From Limonium bicolor (lineage: Eukaryota > Streptophyta > Magnoliopsida > Caryophyllales > Plumbaginaceae), in contig CM041776.1 in NCBI GenBank assembly GCA_023374045.1, positions 47,498,171 through 47,562,170 on the forward strand: a stretch of 64,000 nucleotides of DNA, read 5' to 3'. Positions 38,827-50,842 of the stretch are shown here, one piece after another. A model generated the notes under the pieces. The model did no database searches and was not told where the DNA came from. It saw only the letters and a list, made by a program, of their open reading frames with translations. Within the stretch, counting starts at the first letter, position 1. Each line of letters starts with the position of its first letter. The translations under genes were made by a program, and so were the position numbers.

Positions 38827-41800
38827 TGTAACACCCCTACTCTAATCGCTCCTAATCATTTTACTTAACATTGTATTCGCAGCGGTAATCTCAATACTTG
38901 AACTACTGGTGTAACCGTTCTCACTCGCCCATACGAGTAATAACGTGCTTACTGATATATTCATAAATACGAAACAATTTCCCACAGTGACAACAAGAGA
39001 TAAATCTAGCCTTCTCAAACCAATATAAAATACATTCACAGTGAGCATTCTAAGTATCCCAATCCTATACACGTTTCTAAGTTCGTACAAAATGCAACAG
39101 TGCATATTTAAACAACTGTAATTAAACTACCCAGCACGTCCATCTCTTTGCCGACACCGGAAGCTGCATACCTGCAAAATGTTTGTTTGTGGTATGGAAT
39201 CAGCCCCTGCTGAGTATGCTAACATGACCGTCATGCCCCCTCAGACCCTCAGTTAATTGGTCGAGAGCATGCATTTCATTTTCATGCAAGTAGTTAATAT
39301 AAAACTGTAAAGCAACAATATATATTGCAGTAAACTCAATTAACAAACAAGCCCCGGCTTCACACATCGCATCGTAACAAACCACTGAAAGCGTTACAAC
39401 ACTTATACGAGTACAAAGACCCTATTTGAACAAACACTTGATAGTTCATAACTGAGTACGGCGACTCACTCGACCAAACGATCCACAATAGTCCACTCAC
39501 GAGCACAGCGACTCGACTCAAGCAGTTCACCAAACAGACAAGAGTTCAACGACTCAATCAAACCAATTCACAACGCACATATGAGCACAATGACTCGCCT
39601 CAACAAATCCATCATCATATCACACATAACCACAAAGCATAACCAATGAACAACAAGGCGAAATAACGAGAATTATAAACGAGTATAAACTATCGTCTTT
39701 GGCGTGCAAGCCCAAATAATGTTCGCCTAATGTACGAGCTAATATAGTCGTTCGTAATTGTTCAGTCATGTCTAATGACAATGTCTCGTTAGAACGACGT
39801 GTCTCTAAGTTACCCATCACCTATGGCGGGTCACCCACGGCAGTAGCCACTCCAGCGGTAGAGTCTCCGACCGACGAACCATGTAGTTCGTTGGAAATTT
39901 ATCCAGATACTTACGGCTACCACACGGTATCCTAGTATCGTTAATGGATCACAGTTCACAGCAAGAGCCACATCCTCTTGATAAACTTATTTATTCCATT
40001 GCATCGTTTTACTATTCTTCTTAACACAGCAGACTAAGGTCATTAGTCCAATCCTGAGTATGTCGACTCGGGACCCAGTGTTAGATACGAGAGCGGCGTT
40101 AAACAGGCCAGTGCTCCGTATATAAGTCTCGGATAATATACATATATATAACTTATTATCCTAATGCTACAACGTTTTTACTTACGTTCCTTATATTACA
40201 CATATAAGATAGCATCATTGCCGCTAGTTTGTTTTATAATATGTTCATATATACGAACGGTACTGTTATCGTGCAACAGTAATAATAAAGCATCATTAAT
40301 ACACAACTCAAGCATATTAATTCACACAAGCAGACATTCAATCTTATCACAGATTTTCACACAATGTCTGAACTGAGGAAATCCTCAGAGACAATCAAGC
40401 CACATAAATAACATACCGTGCACCGGGATTATAAGACCGTGGAGTATGAATCAGCTAGATCCTCTAGCGATCCTCGAGACGCCTCTAACAATCTATCAAT
40501 ATGCATCACACTATGCATCAGCATCTCATACTAACAATACACTACGGCACCCCGTACCGTTACTAATCCATCCCGGTTTATTCCCCGTTGCTAACTGATA
40601 ACGTTTGTCGGGTTTTCGGTTTAACTCGGGATTAGGAAAGACGTTATACTTCATGCGTGGTTACGTCGAGTATATTAATATACTTAACTTTAAACGTTTA
40701 TTATCGCATGTAATTTAATACACATTTGTATATTATATAGCTTGTCACTATATTGCATGTATAATCTAGTCGTTTATTATACATCTCACCTTAGTATTTA
40801 TTTCCTAAGGTTCGTTTTTCCAAGTTAAATGTGGTATAATTCATATGTAAAAATACTTTCAATTATATAAATCCTCATTTTCCATGTATACTCCTAACAT
40901 TAGAATTTCCATATCTAATGTTTGTAATTCTTCTCTCCTTATCTTATATCATTTTAATTATGATAATATATGGTTATTGAACCACATTATATTTTTCCAC
41001 ATCATAACATATATTTATTTATATACATGTATTATGAGACCATTTATTATATGGTAAATCTTTATAATATATTCATTCTCTTTTAATGAATATTTCTTAT
41101 ATTATAAATGTTGTAACCTTTATAACATTGAAAACCATATTATAAATTTTTGTTCTAAAATTCCCATTATTTCCGAACAGCACTCTTGTTCTCTTGAATA
41201 TTTACAAAAACCCACCACATAATTTTATAATGTTATATTATAGTTATATAACATATATTATGACATTCATGTCATTAAAACAATTATAACCTATAGTTAT
41301 AATTGTTATAAAATACCAAATACACCATAGTATTCTCGGTTTTATTTAATTCCACCATATTTCGGATTTACAAATTAACCCCAATTATATTCCATTGTCA
41401 CACTTATAATATATACCATGTAATATAACATTTTTAACTTATAAAAGGGTATAACCTATGGTTATATTTTGTAAATTCCGAACAGACCTTATTCTGTTTT
41501 TAATTGTCATTTGGCCCTATTTATAACATATAGTTTTATAATATCATTAAACTATATATTATACACATATCTTATTAAATACCCTTATATAATTCTAAAA
41601 AACCAAATTCACCAAAGGGTATAAATATCCTTATTAACCCATATACTTTCGGTATTTGCTATACCACCACATATATTTCTCCAAAGTGTCATAATGACAT
41701 AATAACTATATATTATACATATATAGTTTATTTTAATTCCAAAATCAACCCTATAAATTCCTAAAAATTCCTAATAGCCCATTGGTGTTTATAATACCAT

Positions 41801-44058
41801 TATACACCCTTTATTTTCGGTAATAACATATATACCACATATGTTAGAAAGTTGTTACAATTAAATACATAACTTATTATAAAACCTTAAATAAGTTATT
41901 TAACTTATTTAATTGGTCAAAACCTACCATATGGTCAAGGTTGACGACCTTAATATTTCCTTGAACATCAATTTCCATTTAATACGGTTTTATACCCTTA
42001 TCATTTAGAAATTACCATTTAACCCCAAAAACTCTACATAATCTTATAATTTTCATATAAACTCATTTAAACTTCTAAATTTCGGCTATATCCTTTTATA
42101 GCCCCCAAATTTATTTTATTACACTATAACCCCAATAATATGCGGTAATGCATATTTAGCACCTAAACTTAATTAAAAGCTTATAAATGCATAAATAAAA
42201 TGGCCTAAAGTACATGGCCTTATTACAAACATTGGCTTATAAATAAATTACACATAAATGCCCAAAAATTCTGTAAACTCTTGGGCCTTACCATATATTT
42301 TTGTTAATTACCAATCTTCCACATAATGTCTTAAATTTGACAATTATGCTAATTAATTAGTTATAAAATTATTAAACCATTCTTTAATCACCTAAGGTCA
42401 AAATAAGACCTACAGCCCTTGTTCACTCACGGCACAATATGTATACATATGTATAAACACATATTAATATACCAAGTGAAGGTTTAAGTGATTTATACCT
42501 TGTTTTGCCTAGTTTAGGCCTTGTTTGGTTTCGGCCAGCTAAGGATATTTTTCCCCAGCTTCTTTTACATGTTTTCCAACAGCAATTAAGGTATAGTTAG
42601 TCTCCAAGCAAGATCTAACCATAAGAAGTGTTTAATGTCGATTTTCAAGGTAAAGTTTACCTTAAAATACCAAGGTTACCAAGCTGACTTCGGCCTAAAT
42701 TTTCAAAAGAGTAAGAGCATCAAAAGAGCTATTAAAACCAAGCTTTAAACTGGTATAACTCAGATTAGAAGGTGGCTAATCTTTACCTGTTTAAAATGCC
42801 TAAAATGGTGTTTTTGGCTTGGATCTGGTTATACTTCGAAGCTCTTGATGTACAAACTGAATAAGTATGTTAAGATGAAGATTATAAGCTTAGAAACAAA
42901 GTTTCACAGCCGAATTTGAAGGGAATCAAAAGATATGTGCTTAAAGCACATTTTTATACCTTAAGAACAAGATTAGCTTTCTCCACCTTCTTCTCTTAGT
43001 AAGGCCGAGATACACCCTCCATTTAACCTCCAAAACAACCTAAGAACATTGATGGAAGTGGTTGATGCTTTGCTCCATTGAAAGAGGAAAGAATTGTGAA
43101 GAAAATGAACATTTAAAGGCTTATTAGCTTACCATGATTAATTGATGTTCTCTTATGTTCTTGGTGAGTTAGCCACGACTTGGAGTAGCCAAAGGGAGGT
43201 TTGGAGAGGCTGCTGTTGGCTGGGGTTGAAGACAAATGAGAAAGGTAAGCTTAATTTGCTTATAAGTCAATTTATGTTATTTTAATCTTACTTTAGGAAT
43301 AGTAATTGATGACTTATGACATTAGCTGTCTAATTGATTGAAGTTTGATAATTGAGTGGCCATGACATCTGGTTTAGGTCGGCAGCCCTTGGTCAGGCAA
43401 TGGGTGAGCTTTGACCATGGTTTAAGTTAAGTTAAGTAATTAGGTGTTATTTTTTGGTACTATTCATACTAAATTGCCCATTTTGATTTTTATTTTTAAT
43501 ATTTGATTTAGACTTTATAATATAGTCTATCATGTCACATTAATGTTATAAAGAACTTAATATATTCTTTACAGTGACTAAAAGTCATTATCTTAGAGCT
43601 CATACACAAAAAACGTGCTTTAAGGAATTTTAGTGCACATTTTGAGTCACAGGGGTTTTTCTGAGCTCTGTTTCTTTGAGAACGGTTTTGTTGTGTTCCT
43701 TACATGATATTTGATCATGGTATCCAATTTTTTATCATTTAGAGGTCGTTAGACCTTTAAGGTATTCTTAGAACACATTTTTGCCCTGCTTGACCTTGAA
43801 GCATGTAAATGTCTGCTCTTTGTGTTGGAGTGTTGTCCAACAATTGTAACATGTTTAGTAATGTGTTAATAAGCTTAGGACAAAATCTTAGGTCCTAAGA
43901 AGTTCATTTGGGTATTTATTTACCCTAAATAGTCAAAGGGTGCAACCTCTTGCTTTGTGTTGACCACTGTTGTTCTCAGTTGACTTTTAAGGCATGTTTA
44001 GGCCTTAATCAATGTGATTAAATATTTAATCCATATTTTATTAGTTTGGGGTATTTCA
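38827..44058 (-). repeat. E3 5' LTR (family C, 5.2 kb)
   Basis: It starts TGTAACACCCC next to the primer site and ends TTTGGGGTATTTCA at 44058; the presumed target duplication is TTAAG (44059-44063). The right 0.5 kb (the LTR start in sense) resembles family A, with the paired 'aacgtgctttaag' and 'tagaacacatttttgc' words. The left 1.5 kb resembles E7 and partly family B, including the ACTCG hairpin at 38922-38939. The middle (about 40700-42400) is very AT-rich degenerate sequence. The LTR thus looks mosaic. The partner LTR is off the window. Confidence 0.88.
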
Positions 44059-46029
44059 TTAAGACTATAGTTTATAAGTTAATATGTAACTTATATAAAA
44101 CTTGGGGTTTAAAAGTGAATAAAGGAAAATATAAGTGAAAACCGCAAATCAAGGGGTTTATTTGTAGTTTATAAAAGTTGGTATAATGAGATTGTAATCT
44201 ACGAAATTTAAGGTGGACATTTGGTAAATTAAAAAGGTATGTGGATGATTAATAATTACAAAGGTTAATGTGGGTAATTAGTGGATTATAAAAGTTATAA
44301 GGCTATTTGGCAATTTATAGAAGTTAATATAATTGTTTTACAATTTCCGAAAAATTAATATGAGTATTTAGTAAATTATAAAAGTATATGGTTGTTTGGA
44401 AAATTGTAAAAGTTTATGGTTTCAAATTATGATTACCGGAAGTTATATGTGATTATTTAATATTTTATTAAGTTTGTTGGTATAAAATATGAATACCGAA
44501 ATAATAAGGTTGGTATTGTAATTAATAAAGAAAGGAAGTAAAACTAGGTAATATAATGTATTATGGTATATTATGGAGTATAATATAAAGTTTATAAAAT
44601 ATTGTGGTTATAATAAAAATGACCAGGGGATATAATATAATGAATAAGTAAAATAATTATGGAAGTATGATTAATGAAAAAAGATATACAGTACGGTGGG
44701 AATTCATTATCACATGTGAATATCACATAAAATAACGAACTGTTGAATTACCTAGAGTCACTGTAAAATAACAGGGGGAAATAAAAGAACATACGAAGTT
44801 ATTATACAACGAGTATAAACATTACAGTGACAGTACTATAATATTTAATGAATAGTTATATTAATATTACCTGGTATTGCATTTAAATAACAGCGTACGA
44901 GGAGGGACTACTGAACAGGAGTTTGTCAAGCTAGCAGTCACTTGGTGGACGGTATGTTAATTGTGTGGTCTGATGTCCTAAGGATTATCCTAAGGTCCAG
45001 ACGTTATGTGTTAATTGTCTAAAAGCGATATCTGTAATTTTATGTGAATGATATTGTATACTGTATCGGTCAACTTTGTTGCGTTGTATTTTTACGCGAA
45101 CGTCTTATGACTGGAGGTTTATACATCTAAACTGGAAAAAGACTAACTGACCTTTAGGTATTATTGGGCCTAATTGATGGTCAATATTATAGTCTTAACT
45201 CAAGGATTGGTTATTATGTCTCTGACAAAAAGGGCTAACTTATAAAGAGAGGATTCCAGACTGTTTCGACTTTCTGGTTGCGCATAGTGATCACTACGAG
45301 ATACTTCAATGGAGAGTCACTCAAGGAAATCAATCAGCCACATTCGGGGATGGCGGAAGGCACTGCCGTTGGTGCACAGGTTCGACCGGATCGGTCAATT
45401 AACCAGGGCCTAGGGTCAACTGGTAACAGTTCCAATGGAAACAGGGGACTACTGTCCATTAATAAGTTATTAAAGGTTGTCTTGACATGACGCCTGAGGT
45501 GGAAATTAATTGGAAAGGTTAAGTGATTGGTTTAAAGGATAAGAGTCAGGTGGCTAACTAACAAGTACAGTTTAATACGTGGATCTTGTTGGGGTGATTG
45601 CTATGGATTATTAATGCGTGCTTATTGGTTATTGCTATGAATTATTGTTGTGTGGTTATTGGTGTTGTGTTCTATTGTACACTGATGTTTACAGGTGAAT
45701 TGTTAAGTGACTGTTAAATGTTTACAATTATTACTGTTATTATTGTAAACCGGTAATTCGTGTAAAGAACCTAATATCAAGATGACTACAACGACTTAAG
45801 GAATCTTGATGATTTAAGACTACATTTAGCATACCAGCATTTCGATTGCTGAGCCCTTATTTATTGGGCCAAACATTCCAGGTTGTTGAAGAAGACTCAA
45901 GCCGGAGTGCGGGACTTGGGGGTAGTATTGTGTTTTCAGCAAACACCGTTGGTTTTATTATGTATTGTATTAAGAAGGTTGTTGTATACTGTTAGTTGCT
46001 CATTTAGTTGGATTTGGGTTGTAACAATT
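44059..46029 (+). repeat. E6: internal piece of a family B-like LTR
   Basis: Neither end is an LTR terminus, because E3 ends at 44058 and E4 begins at 46030. It is plus-strand and collinear with the 3' third of the E2 LTR: AT-rich repeats, then 'ggtatgtt.attgtgtggtc' (about 44951), 'ggttgcgca..gtgatcac' (about 45275), the CAGCA/TGCTG plus GCCC/GGGC hairpins (45835-45870), and 'aagccggagtgcggga' (about 45899). Being host to both E3 and E4 makes it the oldest layer in the window. The frames at 45278-45490 and 45883-46098 are not supported as genes. Confidence 0.75.
44098..44480 (+). repeat. Degenerate AT-rich array in E6
   Basis: Loosely repeated units of roughly 40-60 bp share 'ttataaaagtta.tatgg..atttgg.aaatt'. 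Similar words occur in the E2 LTRs (about 7500-8400, 33000-33900) and, in reverse, in the E3 LTR (about 41000-42300). Confidence 0.5.
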
Positions 46030-48158
46030 TGTAACACCCCAACTACAAATAACATACTTAACAACTCTTTGCAGCGGAAATCACAACTCACATCATAACT
46101 CAACTCTTTGGTGTTACACGCCGTTAGCCACCCACGTGGCTAACAAGGCTAACATACATACATCGTACCGGTCTGATGGACTAAACTCCCGAGCAACTAC
46201 ACACTAATCCCGTTCCATGTCCAACATTCATTATACACTTACATTACAACTGTACCGAGTATTCTCCAACTAACGCCGATACAATTTCGGTCTTACTACA
46301 CCTACAATACTTACATAATTTACACGACTACCACGTACAGTCAACTACCCCGTCCTACTCTCGAACGGCTTCCAGTTCCTTGTACCTGAAAAGTATGGGA
46401 GCCCCCAAAGGGGGTCAGCACCTTTGCTGGTATGGTAATCCCGCAACCCGCATGCTACCGGGCCACGCACAACTATTTGTCGTCTTAGCATGCGGTTGAT
46501 TTACTTCAAACATGCACAAACTCACACACATATCATGCTTATAAGCAAACATCCATTAATAGAATACCTACACAAGGTTAGCACACTCAACATAACAACA
46601 CACTTCACTTTATAATATACACAACTTAATTTCACTCTTCTTAGAGTACATGAACTTCATTTAGGGAGTGTCGGGGTGATATAAGCCCGAGCACAACATA
46701 CATACATTTTCTTTACTTGAGTGGCGGCCTCATATAGGACCGTACACAACATACATAATTTCCCCCTAACTCCAATAGTGATGAGGTAGGTAAGCCTTGG
46801 TTAAGCTTGTGGGTGGTTGTAATTCAAGGAGGAAGAACAACCGTAACATAACAAAGAGGGAGTCGAAGCGAACTTAGGCATCGACACCCTACCAACATTA
46901 TACATAATTTCCCTCCTAGCCCGATGTGGAGGTCGGGTAGGTAAGCTTTGGCTAAGCTAGTGGGAGGTCGAAATCCAATGAAGGAAAACAACCCTAACAT
47001 AACAGGATGGGAGTTAATTCACATATATATATTAACTCCCAAACAATACGCGCGACCGGGACAACCGGATTCCTCTCCATACATACATATACTTATTAGT
47101 TAAGGGTTCCCTTATGGAACTTATCATATACATACATCACATAGTGTTGCTAACTCGGTTAGACACAAGGGAGATCATATCCCATTTCAACAACACGGAT
47201 AACAGTATTCCACGACAACAACAAATTAAACACGTCACATACATCACACATAATCATAACATACACTAACACACGGATAGCCACAGTTAGAACGTTCCAT
47301 GGGTTGGGACGTTTATTCCGAATACCGATCACTTATGTGAGCCCAAGGTCGGCTAACTATTATTTAGCACATAACTAAGGTTAAGCGGTATCGGAATTAA
47401 TTACGCCACAATAATGAATTACTGTAAACTCATTTCATGCTTTATCTTGCAAGGTGGCAAACACACAGAAAAACACATTGGCATACAAGCCGGTGTAACC
47501 CGGTAGGACACAGGTTGCAAGAAAACCATACCTGTCACTATGGTCCACTCTAACGTGTCCTCTTATGTTCCTCGAACAATTCTCGAACAACTGGTAACAT
47601 TACAATTACTTTCATCAACATTGGGGTAACATGATTGCTTAATAACTAACGCCCATAGTTAACCCCGTCATCCCGTTGTACTTAATTTATTTATGTGATC
47701 TTGAGTTCACAACTTACACATTCACTCTCACCCTTGTTTAGACTTCCAATGGCCTTTAAAAGTCACCAAACAAGGCCTAAACATTATCTAAACCATTATC
47801 ATTCACTTCCCATCTTAAACACACTTAATAACACTCTCTGGTGAATTTTTAGGGTGGTCCGGGTTTGTGTCCGAGTTTACAAACCCGGACCATCTCATCG
47901 CAATACTCTCTGCCCAATTTTTCACCTGGTCCGGGTTTGTATCCGAGTTTACAAACCCGGACCACCTACAGAATTCACTCTCTGGTATGTTTTTGGGGTG
48001 GTCCGGGTTTAGGTCCTTGTTTGCAACCGGACCACTCCAGCATTAGTTCAGAACATTATTTCTCAGCCACTCTTCAACCACCAAACCAAGCCTAACCTTC
48101 TCCTAATGTTTCTACATAAATCCTAACATGTTTTAACACTAATTTGGCACCTCAAACC
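46030..48158 (-). repeat. E4: family A-related LTR, left part
   Basis: It begins TGTAACACCCC after E6 (possible target duplication CAATT, 46025-46029). It is collinear with the E1 LTR but well diverged. It keeps the pre-terminal hairpin (46123-46144), the GCCCC and CAGCA hairpins (46401-46430), and the 90-bp block (about 47451-47541). In place of the GACCGACCC cluster it has three GGTCCGGGTTTGT hairpins (47856-48033). It stops at 'ctcaaacc', where E5 is inserted, and resumes at 62227. Confidence 0.82.
47856..48033. repeat. Three GGTCCGGGTTTGT hairpins in E4
   Basis: Units at 47856-47891, 47928-47963 and 48000-48033. The first two have 13-bp arms, GGTCCGGGTTTGT and ACAAACCCGGACC, around a 10-nt loop; the third is shorter and imperfect. 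They occupy the place of the GACCGACCC cluster of the other family A LTRs but are unrelated in sequence. Confidence 0.85.
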
Positions 48159-48947
48159 TGAAATACCCCAAACCTTGATAGTGGTTTGTTTAAATATCAA
48201 ATTATGGTATGTAAAGGCTAAAATGTGCCTTAGTAACATCAGTGAACAATTTAAACCATAATAAATGCAATAAAGCATTAAGACACAGTTTGAGCAAAAA
48301 CATGCTCTAAGCTATGAGTGAACTTGGTTAGGACCCAGAGAGCCTACCAAGACTTGATAACATTTAATTATGATTTAATAAGGCTAAATAAGTCCTTAAG
48401 AAACTTTGGTAGACAATGAAACCAAATAAAACATAAGAAAATACCTTAAAGTCAATATGAGCAAAAATGTGCTCTAAGCTTGGGATGAATGTGTATAAGA
48501 CCTAATGGTCATACCTATACCTTATTTATATGTTAATGAACATATTAAATCCATTACTAAAGAAAACCAAACTTGAAAACAAGTTAAAACACAAAATGTG
48601 CTTTAAGGAGTCTTAAAGCACGTTTTTGAAAAATTGTCTTGTAAATGAGTTTTGAATGGCTAAATGTCCATCATTACTCTTAATTAACATGTGTACTATA
48701 TAGTATCACATTTGGGTGGCCATATTAGTGGGAAATCAAAATTTCACTTCTATGTGCCTTGTATTTGTGAATAGTAATTTTTACAAGCTAGTTTGTAACA
48801 TATAATGTTATAAGTAATTAAATTGGTCAACAAAGACCAAAACACCCTCCTAAGCATAATGGTGGCCGTTTTTGTAGTGAGGAGTCACCAAGTATGTTAA
48901 CTTGTTAAGTAAATAAATGTGACTCATAGTTACTATTTGCTTTATGA

Positions 48948-48956
48948 TATAAATAT
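48948..48956 (+). promoter_or_regulatory. TATA box of the E5 5' LTR
   Basis: TATAAATAT, 0.8 kb into the LTR, is followed about 30 bp later by the pyrimidine-rich 'ttctatcttcattcttcc'. E1 has 'cataaata' at the matching place. If used, U3 would be about 0.8 kb and R plus U5 about 3.7 kb. Confidence 0.55.
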
Positions 48957-49268
48957 CTTCCAAAGTAAGTTCTATCTTCATTCTTCCCTTTCCTCCATTT
49001 CACACGGTTCCAACTCCTTCTTCCTTCTTCTTCTTGTTCTCTCTCGGTAATATATCACCACCACCATGGAAGTCCACCTTTGACCACATGTAAAATCTAG
49101 CTCACTTAACCAAATCAAAAACAAACACCACCATTCTCTTAGTTAAGTCAAGCTCTACAATCTTGTCTTTTCAAAGCTTCAAAACCTCCATTTCGGTGCC
49201 AAGAGAAACCACCATGGGAGGAGCTTGAGCTCATCTTTTCACATATTCTTGTTCTCCTTTGCTTCAAG

Positions 49269-49759
49269 GTAAGGAAACTCAAAGAAAATCCATGTTTCCT
49301 CCATGTTTTCATGTTGTCCGAAAATTCACCTCACAATGGTGTATTTATCTTGCTTGTTTTAGCTTCATTTGAATCTTCCAAGGGCTAGGAGGAGTCCTCT
49401 CTTGATACTTATTCAAGTTCTCTTCCAATTCCAAGGTAAAACAATTACCTTAATGTGTTAAAACAATATGTGTAACTAGGGTTTACAATGAGAGAAGCAT
49501 AATGCTTGAATACTCATTCTATGTTTGTATAATGTTTAATAGTTGAAAAGGGACCAATGCCCTACCGGTTTACAAGGAAACAAGAAAGAAATTGTGAGGA
49601 AAAAAGAGGTAAACAAACTATCTCAATGTGTTTAATGCCTTAGGAGAAATAAGCTTATAATGCTTGTTAAAACTACCTAAGAGCAATGGTGAATGACCTA
49701 GTAAAGTGTTCTCAAGGAGACTAGTAAAAGAACATATGCATTGGTGTATGTATTTGCAG
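49269..49759 (+). other. Possible intron in the LTR leader
   Basis: A strong donor TTCAAG|GTAAGG (GT at 49269) and a second AAG|GTAAAA (about 49436) precede an acceptor-like 'tatttgcag|gt' ending at 49759. Both donors are conserved in E0, E1 and even diverged E4 (reverse complement near 62967 and 63155), and the acceptor in E0 and E1. The intron would be about 320 or 490 nt. No coding exon is implied. Confidence 0.4.
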
Positions 49760-49803
49760 GTCAAAGGCATATTTATGTGGGAAATTCAGTGTTTAGGGTT
49801 ATG

Positions 49804-49875
49804 CAATTTAAGGGCCTAAGAGCCATGCATTTAAGGGCCTAAGAGCCATGCATTTAAGGGCCTAAGTGCCAAGCA
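49804..49875 (+). repeat. Triple 22-bp tandem repeat, E5 5' LTR
   Basis: Three units of about 22 bp reading 'ttaagggcctaagagccatgc' in slightly varied form. The 3' LTR also has three (about 59274-59345). E0 has two, E1 one. Confidence 0.8.
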
Positions 49876-50579
49876 ATTTAAGTTATGCACTATATTGGGA
49901 TGTAGTGCAAAATGTGTGAAGTTTGTGTATAAAATGTGTTTGATGGATTTTAGGTGTTCTTGAGTGAAATAAGGTAAAAACCTAAGTGTTTGGATGTGAG
50001 TATATACAAGAGAAACTATGGCCAAATTTGGGAAATGTGTAAGAAGTTCTAAGTGTTTAAGTGAGTTTGGTGAACTAGGAAGTGTTAAAGGTGATGAATG
50101 TTTACTTGAGAAGAAAAAAGTATTAAGGTGATTTAGAGTGATGCAAGGATTTAGGTGTTATCTTGGAAGTTCTAGGAATTCAATGTGTGTTTAGTGGATG
50201 TGTGTAAGTCTTGGAGGAGTTGTTTAAGGTTAGGTAATGTTGATATTCAAGGAATAAGTGATGTTAGGTATGATGTGAAAAGGAGATTTAGTTAGTAAGA
50301 AAAGAAGTTGAGAGGTGATGATAAGGTGTAGAGGAAACACCTTGGTATTATGGTCATTATAGGTGAAATGCCACCTAGAAATCATAAGGAGAAAACATTG
50401 TAAGTGTTGGGAATTTTGTGGAGATATAAGTAAAGGTTTAAGGAATTAGGAAAAATAGTTTTGTGAGTGTTTAAGATATCTTAAGGGTGTGTTTGAAGTG
50501 CCAAATGGTGTTAGAACACATTGAGAGGCCTTAGGAGAAGTTTGGTGAAGAATTGACAAGTTTGGGTAAGTTTAGGAGG

Positions 50580-50842
50580 CGACCGACCCAGGGGCCGACC
50601 CAGTTTTTGGGTCGGTCGAGCCTCTGTAAAATGTTGGGAAAATGTTCGGTGATGGTCCGACCCAAAAGGGTGGATCGGACATGGGTCGGTCGGCCAAGTT
50701 TCAAAGGAAGGAAAAAATTCGCACATGGACCGACCCAGAATGGTGGGTCGGACGTGGGTCGGACGGCATGATTATAAGGAAGTAAAAGGGTTCTGTAATG
50801 GACCGACCCAGTTGTGGGTCGGTCGGTGGGTCGGTCGGACCA
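50580..50842. repeat. GACCGACCC hairpin cluster, E5 5' LTR
   Basis: Many copies of GACCGACCC and its complement GGGTCGGTC alternate over 260 bp and can form several hairpins. The cleanest is at 50801-50824: 10-bp arms GACCGACCCA and TGGGTCGGTC with loop GTTG. Other copies are at 999-1259, 14939-15200, 24387-24649 and 60055-60316. The open frames here are products of this repeat. Confidence 0.88.

Noticed and set aside
45278..45490. Frame of 70 codons with a G/S/N-rich peptide
   Set aside because: It lies within the old E6 LTR fragment, and the collinear part of E2 does not encode it.
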